DNA from: CAVYXK01 sp963772445
Lineage (GTDB): Bacteria > Pseudomonadota > Alphaproteobacteria > Acetobacterales > Acetobacteraceae
Reading direction: 5' to 3'
Length of the DNA stretch: 64,000 nucleotides
Assembly: GCA_963772445.1 (NCBI GenBank)
Contig: CAVYXK010000013.1
Location: 806,001-870,000, forward strand
Shown: positions 20,447 through 29,929 of the stretch, one piece after another
Layout of the letters: the number at the start of each line of letters is the position of its first letter
How positions within the stretch are numbered: position 1 is the first letter of the stretch
Program-made: the position numbers and the translations under genes
Notes under the pieces: generated by a model
Told to the model about the DNA's origin: nothing
Seen by the model: only the letters and a program-made list of their open reading frames with translations
The model's database searches: none

Positions 20447-21493
20447 ATGGCTGACGGACACGGGGCCGGCAGCTTAAATAGACTGGACAATCTTTCACGA
20501 CGTGAAGCGTGGCTTGTCGAACGCCTGAGTGCTATACTTTCGCCGAAACTGCGGCAAAGGCTACAAGAGATGATCCGGTATGCACTGGTCGCCTCGATCA
20601 TGCTTGGCACATCCGGTGCGGCGTTCGGCGCCACACTTAAGGTTGGTGCCGAAGAAGAATACAAGATGCCGAGCCAGGCTCTCGCCCACGCACACGACGG
20701 CGACACGATAGCGATCGAGCCTGGTACCTATTTTGATTGCTCCCTCGTCAATCAGAACGACCTCACCATCGAAGGCACCGGCCCCGGGGTCGTGATGACC
20801 GACAAGACGTGTCGTGGCAAGGCAATCCTGATCACCAACGGCAACAATATCACGATCCGCAATCTGACGTTGCAGCGCGCCCGCGTGCCCGACCAGAACG
20901 GCGCCGGCATCCGCGGTCAGGGTGGCAATCTGACCGTCGTGAACTCGCGGTTACTGGACAATGAGGACGGGATTCTGGTTGCCCCGAAGGGCACTGCCGC
21001 GGTCCGGGTCATCGGCAGTGAGTTCGTCGGCAACGGCAAGTGCAGCGGCAAGGGCTGCGCCCACGCCATCTATGTTGGGGCGATAGCCTCGCTCGACGTC
21101 GAAAACTCGCGCTTCCTCGATACTCACTCCGGACACAACATCAAGTCGGATGCGGCGAGCACCACTGTGCTGAACTGCGACATCGAAGACGGGGCTAACG
21201 GCACGTCAAGCTACCAGATAGACGTGCCGAACGGCGGTAGCGTACGGATCGAGGGCAACAAGCTCGAGAAGGGACCGCACGCGGAGAACTATGCCACTGC
21301 GATCATGATCGGGGAGGGAGGGGTCACTCACCCTTCCGATGGTCTGGTTGTTCGCAATAACATGCTGATCAACAACACCGGGCATGAAACGACGTTTGTG
21401 CACAACATCACCGCGACGCCGGCGCAGTTGTCGAGCAACGTGTTCAAGGGCGGCAAAGTGATCCCGTTGGCGGGCGACGGGACGGTCAGATAG
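20447..21493 (+). CDS. Exported right-handed beta-helix protein
   Basis: The core shows repeated beta-helix coils: DGDTIAIEPGTYFD, NDLTIEGTGPGVVMTD, NITIRNLTLQRA, GGNLTVVNSRLLDNEDG, LDVENSRFLDTHSG. This is the parallel beta-helix fold of pectate lyases, alginate epimerases and related sugar-active proteins. Two starts are possible. The ATG at 20447 overlaps the GT2 stop (TGATG) and gives 348 residues. The ATG at 20570 gives a clean signal peptide, MIRYALVASIMLGTSGAAFG, with cleavage before ATLKVG. It probably acts on a surface or exported glycan made by the adjacent glycosyltransferases. No catalytic residues can be assigned. Confidence 0.75.
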   Translation: MADGHGAGSLNRLDNLSRREAWLVERLSAILSPKLRQRLQEMIRYALVASIMLGTSGAAFGATLKVGAEEEYKMPSQALAHAHDGDTIAIEPGTYFDCSLVNQNDLTIEGTGPGVVMTDKTCRGKAILITNGNNITIRNLTLQRARVPDQNGAGIRGQGGNLTVVNSRLLDNEDGILVAPKGTAAVRVIGSEFVGNGKCSGKGCAHAIYVGAIASLDVENSRFLDTHSGHNIKSDAASTTVLNCDIEDGANGTSSYQIDVPNGGSVRIEGNKLEKGPHAENYATAIMIGEGGVTHPSDGLVVRNNMLINNTGHETTFVHNITATPAQLSSNVFKGGKVIPLAGDGTVR

Positions 21494-21569
21494 CACCCGC
21501 GGCGCTCGTACCCGCGTCACGGCAGGTGCCCGTCATGGCCGGCCATGACGGTGCAGGGGTGCCCGCACA

Positions 21570-22796
21570 TCACGCTTCCCCGCCGCTAATCTCGGCTCGG
21601 CAGGGGCTGCGGAGGCCGAACCCCTCACTCAGGATACTCCGGTATCGATCCGCCAGAACTGAGGGCATCCTCGCCGCACGCGCCCGGCGCATCGCCGCAG
21701 CTTGCTCTCGGTATCGTTCGGGGTCGGAGCGGGTCACGATCTCCTCCAGAATTACGCGCATTCCGTCAGGATCGTCGCACAGATATCCGATATCGCCGAA
21801 GCGCGCGAACAGATCCGCGACGATGGGCAGCCGCGTGGCAATGATCGGCTTTAGCCAGGTGATGGCATCGAGCAACGCACCGCTGGCCGACAGGTTGTAG
21901 TAGCCGGGATTGAACGGCAGGAAGACGAAATGCAGCCGGGAGAGACGAGCCAGGAACTCCTGCCGGGACAGATGCTGGTCGGAGGTCGGGCTGTCCAGTA
22001 CGGCGAAACCGGCCGGATCGCTCCCCGGCATCATGCGCCCAACCAGATGGAACTGCACCAGGCCGGGGTAGCGCTCGCGGAACAGTGCTGCGGTATCGAG
22101 GAAGGCGGTAATCCCCTTAGCCTCGGTCGCCTGGCCCACGAAACCGATTTGCACCGGTCGGCTCAATTCCGGCTCAGGCACCAGCGGAAGCTCGCCCAGA
22201 TTGACCGGCAGCGGCAGCACGTCGGTCCGCTCCGCGGCTTGCGGCGCGATCCGTGCCAGCTCCTGGCGGATGGCTTCCTCAAGAACCAGGAACCGAAGCC
22301 GGGGATCGTGCCGTCGGCCCAGCGCGGAGGCAAAGTCGAGAGCACGTGCGAACGGATTGCGCGGCCGCCAGCCGAGCAGGCTGTGCAGCTCTCCATGCAA
22401 GCCCACCTGAACGACCAAACCCCGGCGAGCGAGTCGCAGGATCAGCAACGCGACAAAGATCGCCGTCGATGTCGCCGAAAGGAACATGACCAGGCACGGC
22501 TCGCGGCGCGGCGCTGCCCGCAAGGCCGAGCGCACGATGTTGAACTCGCGCACCATCCGGCGCATCGAGACGATGTGCTGGCGATAGCGGAACCACGGCG
22601 CCAGAGGCATCTCGTAAAACGAGATACCGGGTCGCCCGCGCAGCGCTTCGTCGCGTTGCAGCTCTCGCAGGTGAGATGCCTCCGCATAGACACGGATCTC
22701 CTCGTCGGGACAGGCACGCGAGATGGTCTGGATGGTGACGCTGTTTCCTGGCGCATGCCAGGTGCCGGTCCAGGTCAGCTCGAAGATCAGGATCAC
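21570..22796 (-). CDS. Family 4 glycosyltransferase, module copy A
   Basis: An intact 408-residue GT-B enzyme starting MILIFELTWTGTWHAPGNS. The C-terminal half has the GT4 features VQIGFVGQATEAKGI and a Rossmann-like sugar-nucleotide site with GYYNLSASGALLDAI. It is clearly related to the broken gene at 26246-27438 along its whole length. Its ATG overlaps the racemase stop by four bases, so the two are coupled. It is the last gene of a leftward glycan operon. Donor and acceptor sugars are unknown. Confidence 0.85.
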   Translation of the reverse strand: MILIFELTWTGTWHAPGNSVTIQTISRACPDEEIRVYAEASHLRELQRDEALRGRPGISFYEMPLAPWFRYRQHIVSMRRMVREFNIVRSALRAAPRREPCLVMFLSATSTAIFVALLILRLARRGLVVQVGLHGELHSLLGWRPRNPFARALDFASALGRRHDPRLRFLVLEEAIRQELARIAPQAAERTDVLPLPVNLGELPLVPEPELSRPVQIGFVGQATEAKGITAFLDTAALFRERYPGLVQFHLVGRMMPGSDPAGFAVLDSPTSDQHLSRQEFLARLSRLHFVFLPFNPGYYNLSASGALLDAITWLKPIIATRLPIVADLFARFGDIGYLCDDPDGMRVILEEIVTRSDPERYREQAAAMRRARAARMPSVLADRYRSILSEGFGLRSPCRAEISGGEA

Positions 22797-23569
22797 CGCG
22801 CCAGGCTCTCAGGCGTCACAACCCCGAAATAGCGAGGGCGAAGCCCCGCATGCAGCCAGGTGATCAGGGAATAAATATCAAAGACGGGCACGCCTAGCGC
22901 TCGACGCAGCGCAGCCGCGTAAGGCGGCATGTTGGTGCATTCCAGCACGATGGCGCCGATATCAGGATGGCGGGCAATCAACCTGTGTCCGGCATCAAGT
23001 ATGTCCGCTTCCGCCAGATCGACGTTGAGGTCCTCGCTCTCGCCAAGGATCAGCACGCGGAAGAACTCCCGCCCCTCTTCGGTGCCGACGATCGGGGTAT
23101 CGGGTGGCACACCGACGGCCTCGAGATGGCGGGGAGTGAGCGACCCGGCGGCAACCGTGATCACGCCCACGCGCCGGCCGGGCGGCAGCATCGCCTGCAC
23201 CCAGGGCACCTGCATCAACGCACTGGCGGCGACCGGCACCCGCACATGCGCCGCCAGCTCGCGCTGGAACAGTGACAGGAACCCGCAATTGGTGGTGATC
23301 GCCTCGGCGCCGATCGCCACGAGTTCGGCCGCGGCATCCAGGAAATCCTCCAGCAGCCCGGCGGCGCCGTTCAGCACGACGCGCTCCGGGCTTGCCCCGC
23401 GCACCACCCGGTATAGCACCGGAAATGGCCAAGTGGTCGCGTTACCCATATCGCCCGGGACGCGCGCGAACTTCGCCTCCAGCATCAGAATGCCGAGCGG
23501 TGCGCCATAGATCGCCTTCCCGCCGGAAGCGATGCGATCCGGGCCATGTTCGGCATGTCCAAAGCTCAT
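22793..23569 (-). CDS. Aspartate/glutamate racemase superfamily protein
   Basis: A 258-residue member of the Asp/Glu/hydantoin racemase fold with both catalytic cysteines: one in AITTNCGFLSLF near residue 93, the other in IVLECTNMPPYAA near residue 210. It could racemise an amino acid or decarboxylate a malonate derivative. It overlaps the upstream fusion gene and the downstream GT4 gene by four bases each, so it belongs to the glycan operon. The second copy of the module, at 26-30 kb, lacks it. A role in supplying a D-amino acid or modified substituent to the glycan is inference. Confidence 0.85.
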   Translation of the reverse strand: MSFGHAEHGPDRIASGGKAIYGAPLGILMLEAKFARVPGDMGNATTWPFPVLYRVVRGASPERVVLNGAAGLLEDFLDAAAELVAIGAEAITTNCGFLSLFQRELAAHVRVPVAASALMQVPWVQAMLPPGRRVGVITVAAGSLTPRHLEAVGVPPDTPIVGTEEGREFFRVLILGESEDLNVDLAEADILDAGHRLIARHPDIGAIVLECTNMPPYAAALRRALGVPVFDIYSLITWLHAGLRPRYFGVVTPESLAR

Positions 23570-25872
23570 GCTGCTATCACCTCTTGCAGACCCGGTTTGG
23601 TACAGGCCGCAGGAGCCAAGCGGTCACGCACCTGGCGCCATGTCGCCGGACGCCCGTGGAGTTCGCCGATGAAGAAAGCATAGAATTCATCCAGCCAGTT
23701 GAGGAAGCGAACCAGATCCTCCTGAGTCCGCACATATGGCGTGCAGCCGGGTAGCAGGGACGGCGTGTGATAGGTGAGCACGAACACGCGATGCCCGCGG
23801 CTCATCATGTGACGTAACAGACGCTTGGCTTCTTCGAGCAGGATTCCTTCCGGGGTGAGCCTGATCCGCTCCAGAAGGCCAAGCCGGGCCATTAGCGCCG
23901 GACCGTGAAGCACCTCGCTGAGCGTGCTGAACTGCACCCGCCGCAGCGTCTCGCTGGCTTCGGCAAGACGCCCGACGAAGCCCGCTGTGCTCGGCAGCTC
24001 CAGGATGGTCCGCTCCGGATCGATCCAGTACGGCGCGGCGCTGGCTCCCATGAAATCAGGACCGCCCTGTCGCGCGAAGCTCCAACCCGGCATGACGCTG
24101 CTATCCACCAGATAGCCGAGATGGCGAAGAATGTCGCCGGTACGGGGGCCGGCGCCAAAGCGGCCCGCGCGGTAAATGCGTGGCCGCACCCCTAGCCCGT
24201 CCTCGATCGCCTTCGTCAGCACTTCCAGCTTTCGGTACTCGAGCGCGACCGGAAGATTGCCGGGGTAGCTATTGGGCGCCGTCAGCTCCTCGGTCAATGG
24301 CGGCGACACCCAGGCGTGGAGTTGCGCCCCGATGTCGCAGCGTGCGTCGGCCAGCAGCTCACGAAGTGGGTCGCAGCCATCACTCTGCGTCGCCACCGGA
24401 TAATCGATCATGTAGGTCGGTACAACGCCGTGCCGCTCGAAAATGCGGTGTGCAAGGAATTGCTGCGACATCGATCGGACATCGGCGGAGCTCCGCGAGA
24501 ATGGCTCGCGTGACCAGTCGAATGTCTCCTCGGCGTCGATCAGCGTCACGATCAGCGGTGGCACCGCCGCGTCCAAGGGCGCCGGTGTATGCAGCCGCGG
24601 ATCGAGGATCGATGTGCCGCAACCGAGCTGCCGCAGTTCCTCCCAGTCCGATTTCGACGGCGCAACCCAGCGACGCATGCCACCTCGTGGCACCTGATAG
24701 ATCTCGAGATAGCGACGCGCTACCTCCGGCATATCGAAGATCGCGCGCACGAATTCAGCTGCCTGCGCCCCGACCTTCTTGCGCAAAGCTGGATCGTCTG
24801 CCAGCCGGAGTGACAGTGTTCACGTACCCCTCGCTGTCGTCGAAGAAGAACCCGGTCTCTCCGTCTTTGACGAACAGATCGTTCACGCCCGGGAGGCGTC
24901 GCACCACGACCGGTAGTCCGTTGACTTGCGCCTCCGGCACCACCATTCCAAACCCTTCCAAAGTAGAACCGAAAGTCATTATATCCGCCGCCTGGAAATA
25001 GGGATGTGGATCGACCACCTCTCCGGCAAAGATCACGCGGTCGCGCAGTCGGTTCGCATCAATTGCGACCTCGATCTCGGCGAGGTAGTTGGGATCCACC
25101 GCGGGACCGACCAGCAACAACATGGCCTCGCTGTGCTGTCGCAGAATGATCGGAAGATTTTGAATCAACAGCAACGGGTCCTTGCGGCGATTCAGCGCGC
25201 CCACGAAGATCAGCACCAGGGCATTCGGGGGGATGCCGAGCTTGGCGCGCATCCGGGCGCGGGCGCCGGGATCCCACCTCGGACAGGTGATGCCGTAGGG
25301 CACCAGATGGCACCGGCCGGCCGGCATCACCGCGGCCGATTCCTGCTGCAGCCGAGGGCTGACGGAAATCACGACGTCGAACAATCGGAACAGCCGCGAT
25401 ACTAGTGCCTGCAGCGAGGGCCGGTAGCAACTCACCAACACCGGCACGCTGTCGTCGAGCGTCGATGACAGCACCAGACGGCGACGTGCCAACTTGATGA
25501 TGAGATAGCTCAGAAAGAACCAGTCCGCATGCGTGCGCACGGGGACGGTGTCGTAGCGATGAAGGTTTCGCAGGAACCAGATCAGCAGCTTCAGTTCATG
25601 CCACCAGCCGGTGAGTGGCCGGCGGCTGAGATAGCGGATCCGGTTGAGCGTGGAGCAGGCCTGCGGCGGTTCCACTGGCTTCGGCGTCGCGGTCACCAGC
25701 AGCTCATGCTGTACCTCTGGCGCCAGCATCTGCATGAAGCCGGTGCGCGTTCCATGAAAACGCCCTCGCCGGTGAATTGCGGACGATAGTACTTAAGAAC
25801 GTGGAGAACACGCGCCGAGCGCCCCACCTTTTTCGTGAGATTCACCGACGCTCCATTCTGGATCACATCCAT
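23566..25872 (-). pseudogene. GT4-polysaccharide deacetylase fusion, module copy A, frameshifted
   Basis: The true start is probably the ATG ending at 25872 (MDVIQNGASVNLTKKVGRS), which gives about 769 codons against 779 in copy B. The GT4 part has VLHVLKYYRPQFTGEG at its N-terminus, FVGALNRRKDPLLLI and GSTLEGFGMVVPEAQ (the EX7E-type donor site). The deacetylase part has LIVTLIDAEETFDW, IYRAGRFGAG and YHTPSLLPGCTPYVRTQEDL. Frameshifts at about 25755 and 24820 separate the start, the GT4 domain and the deacetylase domain. The downstream frame ends by overlapping the racemase gene, so the operon layout is kept. Confidence 0.85.
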
Positions 25873-26245
25873 TCTTGCCGCCGCCGACCATGCCTCTACA
25901 ATGCCGTTCCATCAGCATGTCGCGGCAATGTTAGCCGTCCGTTACGGAGCCTCTTCACCGCCGCTCCGCCCTCCCGTGATTTTAGCTACGTTAGACCAAT
26001 AGTGCACCGTTCGCAATCGAAAGGCCCGACTATAAAGTGGGGCTGCTTCGCAAAATTGGGAACCGCGGCGCTGGGTCGGCACGCGGGAAAGTTGTGGCTC
26101 CTGGAGCAGTTCGTCTCTCAGAATGGGGGCCAGCGTGTAGCTCCATGCCGGCTTACCGCCGCACGCAGACTCGATCGGCGCCCATGCCTCGGCTGGATGC
26201 CCTTCCGAACGCGTTCACGGGCCAAGCATCAATAGGATCGGTGCC
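25873..26245. other. Gap between the two glycan modules
   Basis: 370 bases with no recognisable gene. It separates copy A from copy B and probably contains the junction of the duplication, but I see no long repeat in it. Confidence 0.4.
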
Positions 26246-27438
26246 CTATCTGAGCCCGCCGAAATTCTGCGACACGATTGCTTGGTATTGCCGGGCCAGG
26301 GTGTCCGGGAGCCGCGAGTCGCGGGCCCGGCGAAGAGCATCGACCTGAACCTCATAGCGGGCCTCATTCACGTTCTTAACGATTTCTTGTAGTGCCGAGC
26401 ACATTCCCTCTATGTCGTCGCAAAGATAGCCAATGTCGCCGAACTGTTCGAACATGTCGGCGATCACCGGGTACGATTCGCGATGATCGGTTTCAGCCAA
26501 GTGATGGCATCAAGCAGGGCACCACTGGCGGATAGATGATAGTATTCTGAGCCGAAGGGCAGGAAGACATAGTGAATTTGAGCGAGCCGTTCGACGAACG
26601 CCTTTCGCGTCAGATGCTCGTGCGTCACCTTGCTTGCTAATACCGAGAAGCGTTGGAGGTCATCGCCCGGGTAAGCGCGCCCGATCACATGGAACTGGAT
26701 ATGCGACTCGTAGCGATCGGAAAATTCCTTGGCTACCTGAAGGTAGGTGGAGATACCCTTCGCCTCGGTGGCCTGCCCAACGAACCCAATCTGCAGCGGA
26801 TAGCAGAGCGGCACGCGGGGAACCGACCAAACCTCGCCAATATTAACCGGAAGCGGCAGCACGTCCGCGGCTAATGCAGCACGAGGAACCAAGTCGGCAA
26901 GCTCGCGCTTGATGGCGTGCTCGAGCAGCAGAAACCGAAGCTTCGGCGAGTGAGGCGCGTGTAAAGCCGAATGCGTGTCGAACGCTCGCACCATCGGGTT
27001 GCGGGACCGCCACCCCCGCACATCATTCAGGTTGCCGTGCAATCCGACATGGACGGCAAGCGGTCTACGGGTCGTCCGTTGAATGATGGAGATTGCAAAG
27101 ATCGACGTCGACGTTGCCGACAGCAACAAAACCAGGCACGATGAGGATCGGGGAACGCTCCGCAGCGCGGCACGTAAAGTGGCGAATTCCCGGATCATGC
27201 GCCGCAGCGAGACCATTCCAGGGCGATGCCGATACTGTGGCGCAAGCACGATCGGATGGAACGTCAGCCGCTTCCATCGGGTCAAACTCGGGTCGCGACG
27301 AAGCTCCGCTAGATGAGAATTGTCGGCAAAAACTCGCACGTCGTGTCCAGGCAACGCTTCGGCGACTGTCTGCAGCGTGGCGCTATTGCCTGGGGCGTGG
27401 TGGGTGTCAGTCCACGTCATTTCGAACGCAAGAATCAC
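26246..27438 (-). pseudogene. Family 4 glycosyltransferase, module copy B, frameshifted
   Basis: A diverged paralogue of the gene at 21570-22796, starting MILAFEMTWTDTHHAPGNS and carrying QIGFVGQATEAKGISTY and YYHLSASGALLDAITWLKP. A one-base loss near 26475 breaks the frame at IIANR/YPVIADMFEQFGDIG; the C-terminus continues in another frame to 26246. It is 49 bases downstream of the copy B fusion gene. Apart from the break it is well conserved, so loss of function may be recent. Confidence 0.85.
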
Positions 27439-27487
27439 GGCATCGTCCGATCATGACCTCCAGTCATGCGCAGTCTGGCATCGCCGG

Positions 27488-29827
27488 TCACAACGGTCTC
27501 ATGGCTGCTTCATGAGTTCTGGGAGTGCTGTTCAAGGCGCTTTCGTGGAGATCCGCAGTTGGCGGCTCACCACGGGCCTCGCACAGCGCGGCGAGCCGCC
27601 GATGCACGGCCATTGGCGTGGTGAACTCCCCGTTGAGTTCATTCCGAAAGAACGAGAGATATGCGTCGAGATCAGCGATCATCCGACTGAGATCTGCAGC
27701 AGTGCGAACGTATGGCGTCTTACCCGGCCTAAATGACGGGCTGTGCAGCGTCAGAGTGAACACACGTAGGCCGCCATGATAAAGGTCACGGGTCAGACGC
27801 AGCAGCTCGGCCAGTGTGTTTCCTTCCGGCGAAAGCCTGCGCGGATGCAACAGGTCAAGCCGGGCCGCCAATCGATCGAGGCCAATCCGGCGCGCCGATA
27901 CGGAGGCTAGGTGATCGGTGACCGGTGCCAAAGCACCCCGCAGCAGCCCGCCGTGTCCCGCCGTTGTCGGCAGCGACAGTAATCGCTGCGCCCTGCCGAA
28001 CCAGGAAGGGTGGGAGTTGAAGGCGCGGAAATCGGGGCCGCCATCGCCGGAATAGTCGTAGTGAGGGCACACGCTGAGGTCGATGTTGAAGCCAAGCTCC
28101 TCGATCGTCTCCAGTGTGTTCGAGCTAATTCCGTAACGCCCTGCCTTGAACAGGGTTGGCGCCTTACCGAAAACCGCGCGAACCTGGTTGGTCAGGTTCC
28201 GTATCTTTAGCGATTCGAGAAACGGACCGAGATTGCCTCCATAAGAGTGCCACGCGTCCCGCGGTTCGACGGCGGGCGGCGTGCTCCAGGGCTGCATATG
28301 CACGCCGACCTCGCAGACATCCTGATGAAGGCTTTGTACCACGCGCGCGCTCGAGTCCTGACTGGCGACCGGCCAATCAACCACCAGAGCAGGCTTGAGG
28401 CCATGACGCAGGAAGACTTCGATGCCACCTGGCAGATCGGCTATCGCGGAAACCTGCCCGGCATCGGCGGCGGTCCCCTTCTGCCAATCGAATTCGGCCT
28501 CCGTGTCGATGATGACCAGCAGCATCGGGCGCAGCTCGGGCGGCAGATCAATCCGCTTGAACCCGAGTGACGTTCGACCGTCTTGCACCGTGTCGCAGAA
28601 TTGTACCCGGAACTTTGGAGCAGTCGCAGGAGTTGGCATTATGCTGCGTTCCTGCGCGGTAATCCAGCGATAGACCTGGACATATTCCAGGGCAATCGAG
28701 CGTATATCGAAATATGTCTCCGCGAGCCGGCGCGCTTCCTGACCCATTCGCTCGCACGTCGCAGGGTCAGAGATCAGAGTCCGCAAGCAATCGATAAACT
28801 GGTCAAGTGTGTCGGCGAGCATCCCCGTGCGCGCGTGATCGATCACGTGATCCGAAAGCCCAGGAAGAAAGCGGGACACGATCGGGCGGTCGCTCGCCAT
28901 TGCCTCGAGAAAAACGTTCGGAAAACCCTCGATCAAGGAGGCAAACACGAAGGCATCGCAAGCATCATAATACAAAGAAGGATCATTGCAAAATCCGGGA
29001 AGCAGGACCTGATCTCTGACCCCTTCTGCCGCTGCAGCCGCGAGCACCTCCTGGTGGTAGCGCGCATCTAATATCGGGCCTACCACGATCAGCTTCACCC
29101 GGCGGTTCGCCACGCCGGCAAGTGCCCGCACCAGGAACAGCGTGTTCTTTCGCCGCAATACAGATACGACGTTGAGCAAGACGAAATCGTTCTCAGCAAG
29201 CCCCAGCAGCCGGCGCGCTGTCCGCTTGTTGCGCAGCTCGCTCGTCGCCCGAATTGAGACGCCCTGCGGGATGAACCGCAGGCGCTCTCGTTGGATCGAT
29301 TCCAGCGATCGGCGAAGCAAGTGTGGGCTTATGACTATGAACAGGTTGATCAGTCGACTGAGAAGCGTGACAGTCGGCCTGTTTCGGGGCCGGTAGCCAT
29401 GGATCAGATCGGTCGGGCTGTCATTGAGGGATGACGAAAAAATCACCTTCCGACCGCACAATCGTGCAAACAGATAGCTGATAAACCAGCGATCGACATG
29501 ACTATGCGCGTGCACCACATCGAATCGCCAGATGTTCCGCCGGAGCCACGAGACAACAGCGCCTACACCCGAGCGTCCGCATTCGTTCGCAAGGTAGTGA
29601 ATCGTGATGTCCCCAACCCTCTTCCGAGGTTCCCCGTCGCGGGTTGTGGTCTCCAGGACGAGAATTTCGCCCTCGATCCCTCGTGCCACGAGCATCGCGA
29701 TCAGTTTCGTGAAATATATTCCATCGCCGGTATAGTCAGGCTGGAAGCGGCGGTAGATATGAAGGACGTGAATCACCTTCCGCGGTCGCTCTGCCGGCAC
29801 GGGTAATCTCCTTCGATTTACCGGCAA
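27488..29827 (-). CDS. GT4-polysaccharide deacetylase-like fusion protein, module copy B
   Basis: An intact 779-residue two-domain protein. Residues 15-390 are a GT4 glycosyltransferase: VIHVLHIYRRFQPDYTGDG, HAHSHVDRWFISYLF, NVVSVLRRKNTLFLVRAL and FASLIEGFPNVFLEAMAS (the acidic donor motif). Residues 420-740 resemble NodB-fold deacetylases of the WalW type: LLVIIDTEAEFDW with the metal/catalytic Asp, KAGRYGISSNTLETIEELG, and LTLHSPSFRPGKTPYVRT with the C-terminal His. Joining the two activities would couple sugar addition with N-deacetylation of the same glycan. It is cytoplasmic, with no signal peptide. It lies 102 bases downstream of the UDP-xylose synthase-like gene. Confidence 0.88.
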   Translation of the reverse strand: MPVNRRRLPVPAERPRKVIHVLHIYRRFQPDYTGDGIYFTKLIAMLVARGIEGEILVLETTTRDGEPRKRVGDITIHYLANECGRSGVGAVVSWLRRNIWRFDVVHAHSHVDRWFISYLFARLCGRKVIFSSSLNDSPTDLIHGYRPRNRPTVTLLSRLINLFIVISPHLLRRSLESIQRERLRFIPQGVSIRATSELRNKRTARRLLGLAENDFVLLNVVSVLRRKNTLFLVRALAGVANRRVKLIVVGPILDARYHQEVLAAAAAEGVRDQVLLPGFCNDPSLYYDACDAFVFASLIEGFPNVFLEAMASDRPIVSRFLPGLSDHVIDHARTGMLADTLDQFIDCLRTLISDPATCERMGQEARRLAETYFDIRSIALEYVQVYRWITAQERSIMPTPATAPKFRVQFCDTVQDGRTSLGFKRIDLPPELRPMLLVIIDTEAEFDWQKGTAADAGQVSAIADLPGGIEVFLRHGLKPALVVDWPVASQDSSARVVQSLHQDVCEVGVHMQPWSTPPAVEPRDAWHSYGGNLGPFLESLKIRNLTNQVRAVFGKAPTLFKAGRYGISSNTLETIEELGFNIDLSVCPHYDYSGDGGPDFRAFNSHPSWFGRAQRLLSLPTTAGHGGLLRGALAPVTDHLASVSARRIGLDRLAARLDLLHPRRLSPEGNTLAELLRLTRDLYHGGLRVFTLTLHSPSFRPGKTPYVRTAADLSRMIADLDAYLSFFRNELNGEFTTPMAVHRRLAALCEARGEPPTADLHESALNSTPRTHEAAMRPL

Positions 29828-29929
29828 CGCCGCGGAGCTTTCGTCGCCGTTTCGACCAAGCGACGATATCCTGGATGGGCAGCTCGCCCCCGCGTACCGC
29901 GGGCGATGCTGCGCCCGACGCAGAGTTGG

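Larger units (their letters stand above)
18072..20447 (+). pseudogene. Family 2 glycosyltransferase gene split by an IS element
   Basis: The 5' part (18072 to about 18967) encodes a GT-A fold enzyme: SAAIPLYNGARYLADAI, the LVDDCSTDES motif, LCDQDDMW (DxD-like metal site) and EDGEFVLRCL (catalytic-base region). It runs into the ISAzo13 element at about 18968. Beyond the element, 20312-20447 continues with SLIASLPGSIGIALNSLLQR and a stop at 20445-20447, which reads as the missing C-terminus. That TGA overlaps the ATG of the next gene (TGATG), so the two were translationally coupled before the insertion. The start at 18072 begins the conserved fold. Confidence 0.85.
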
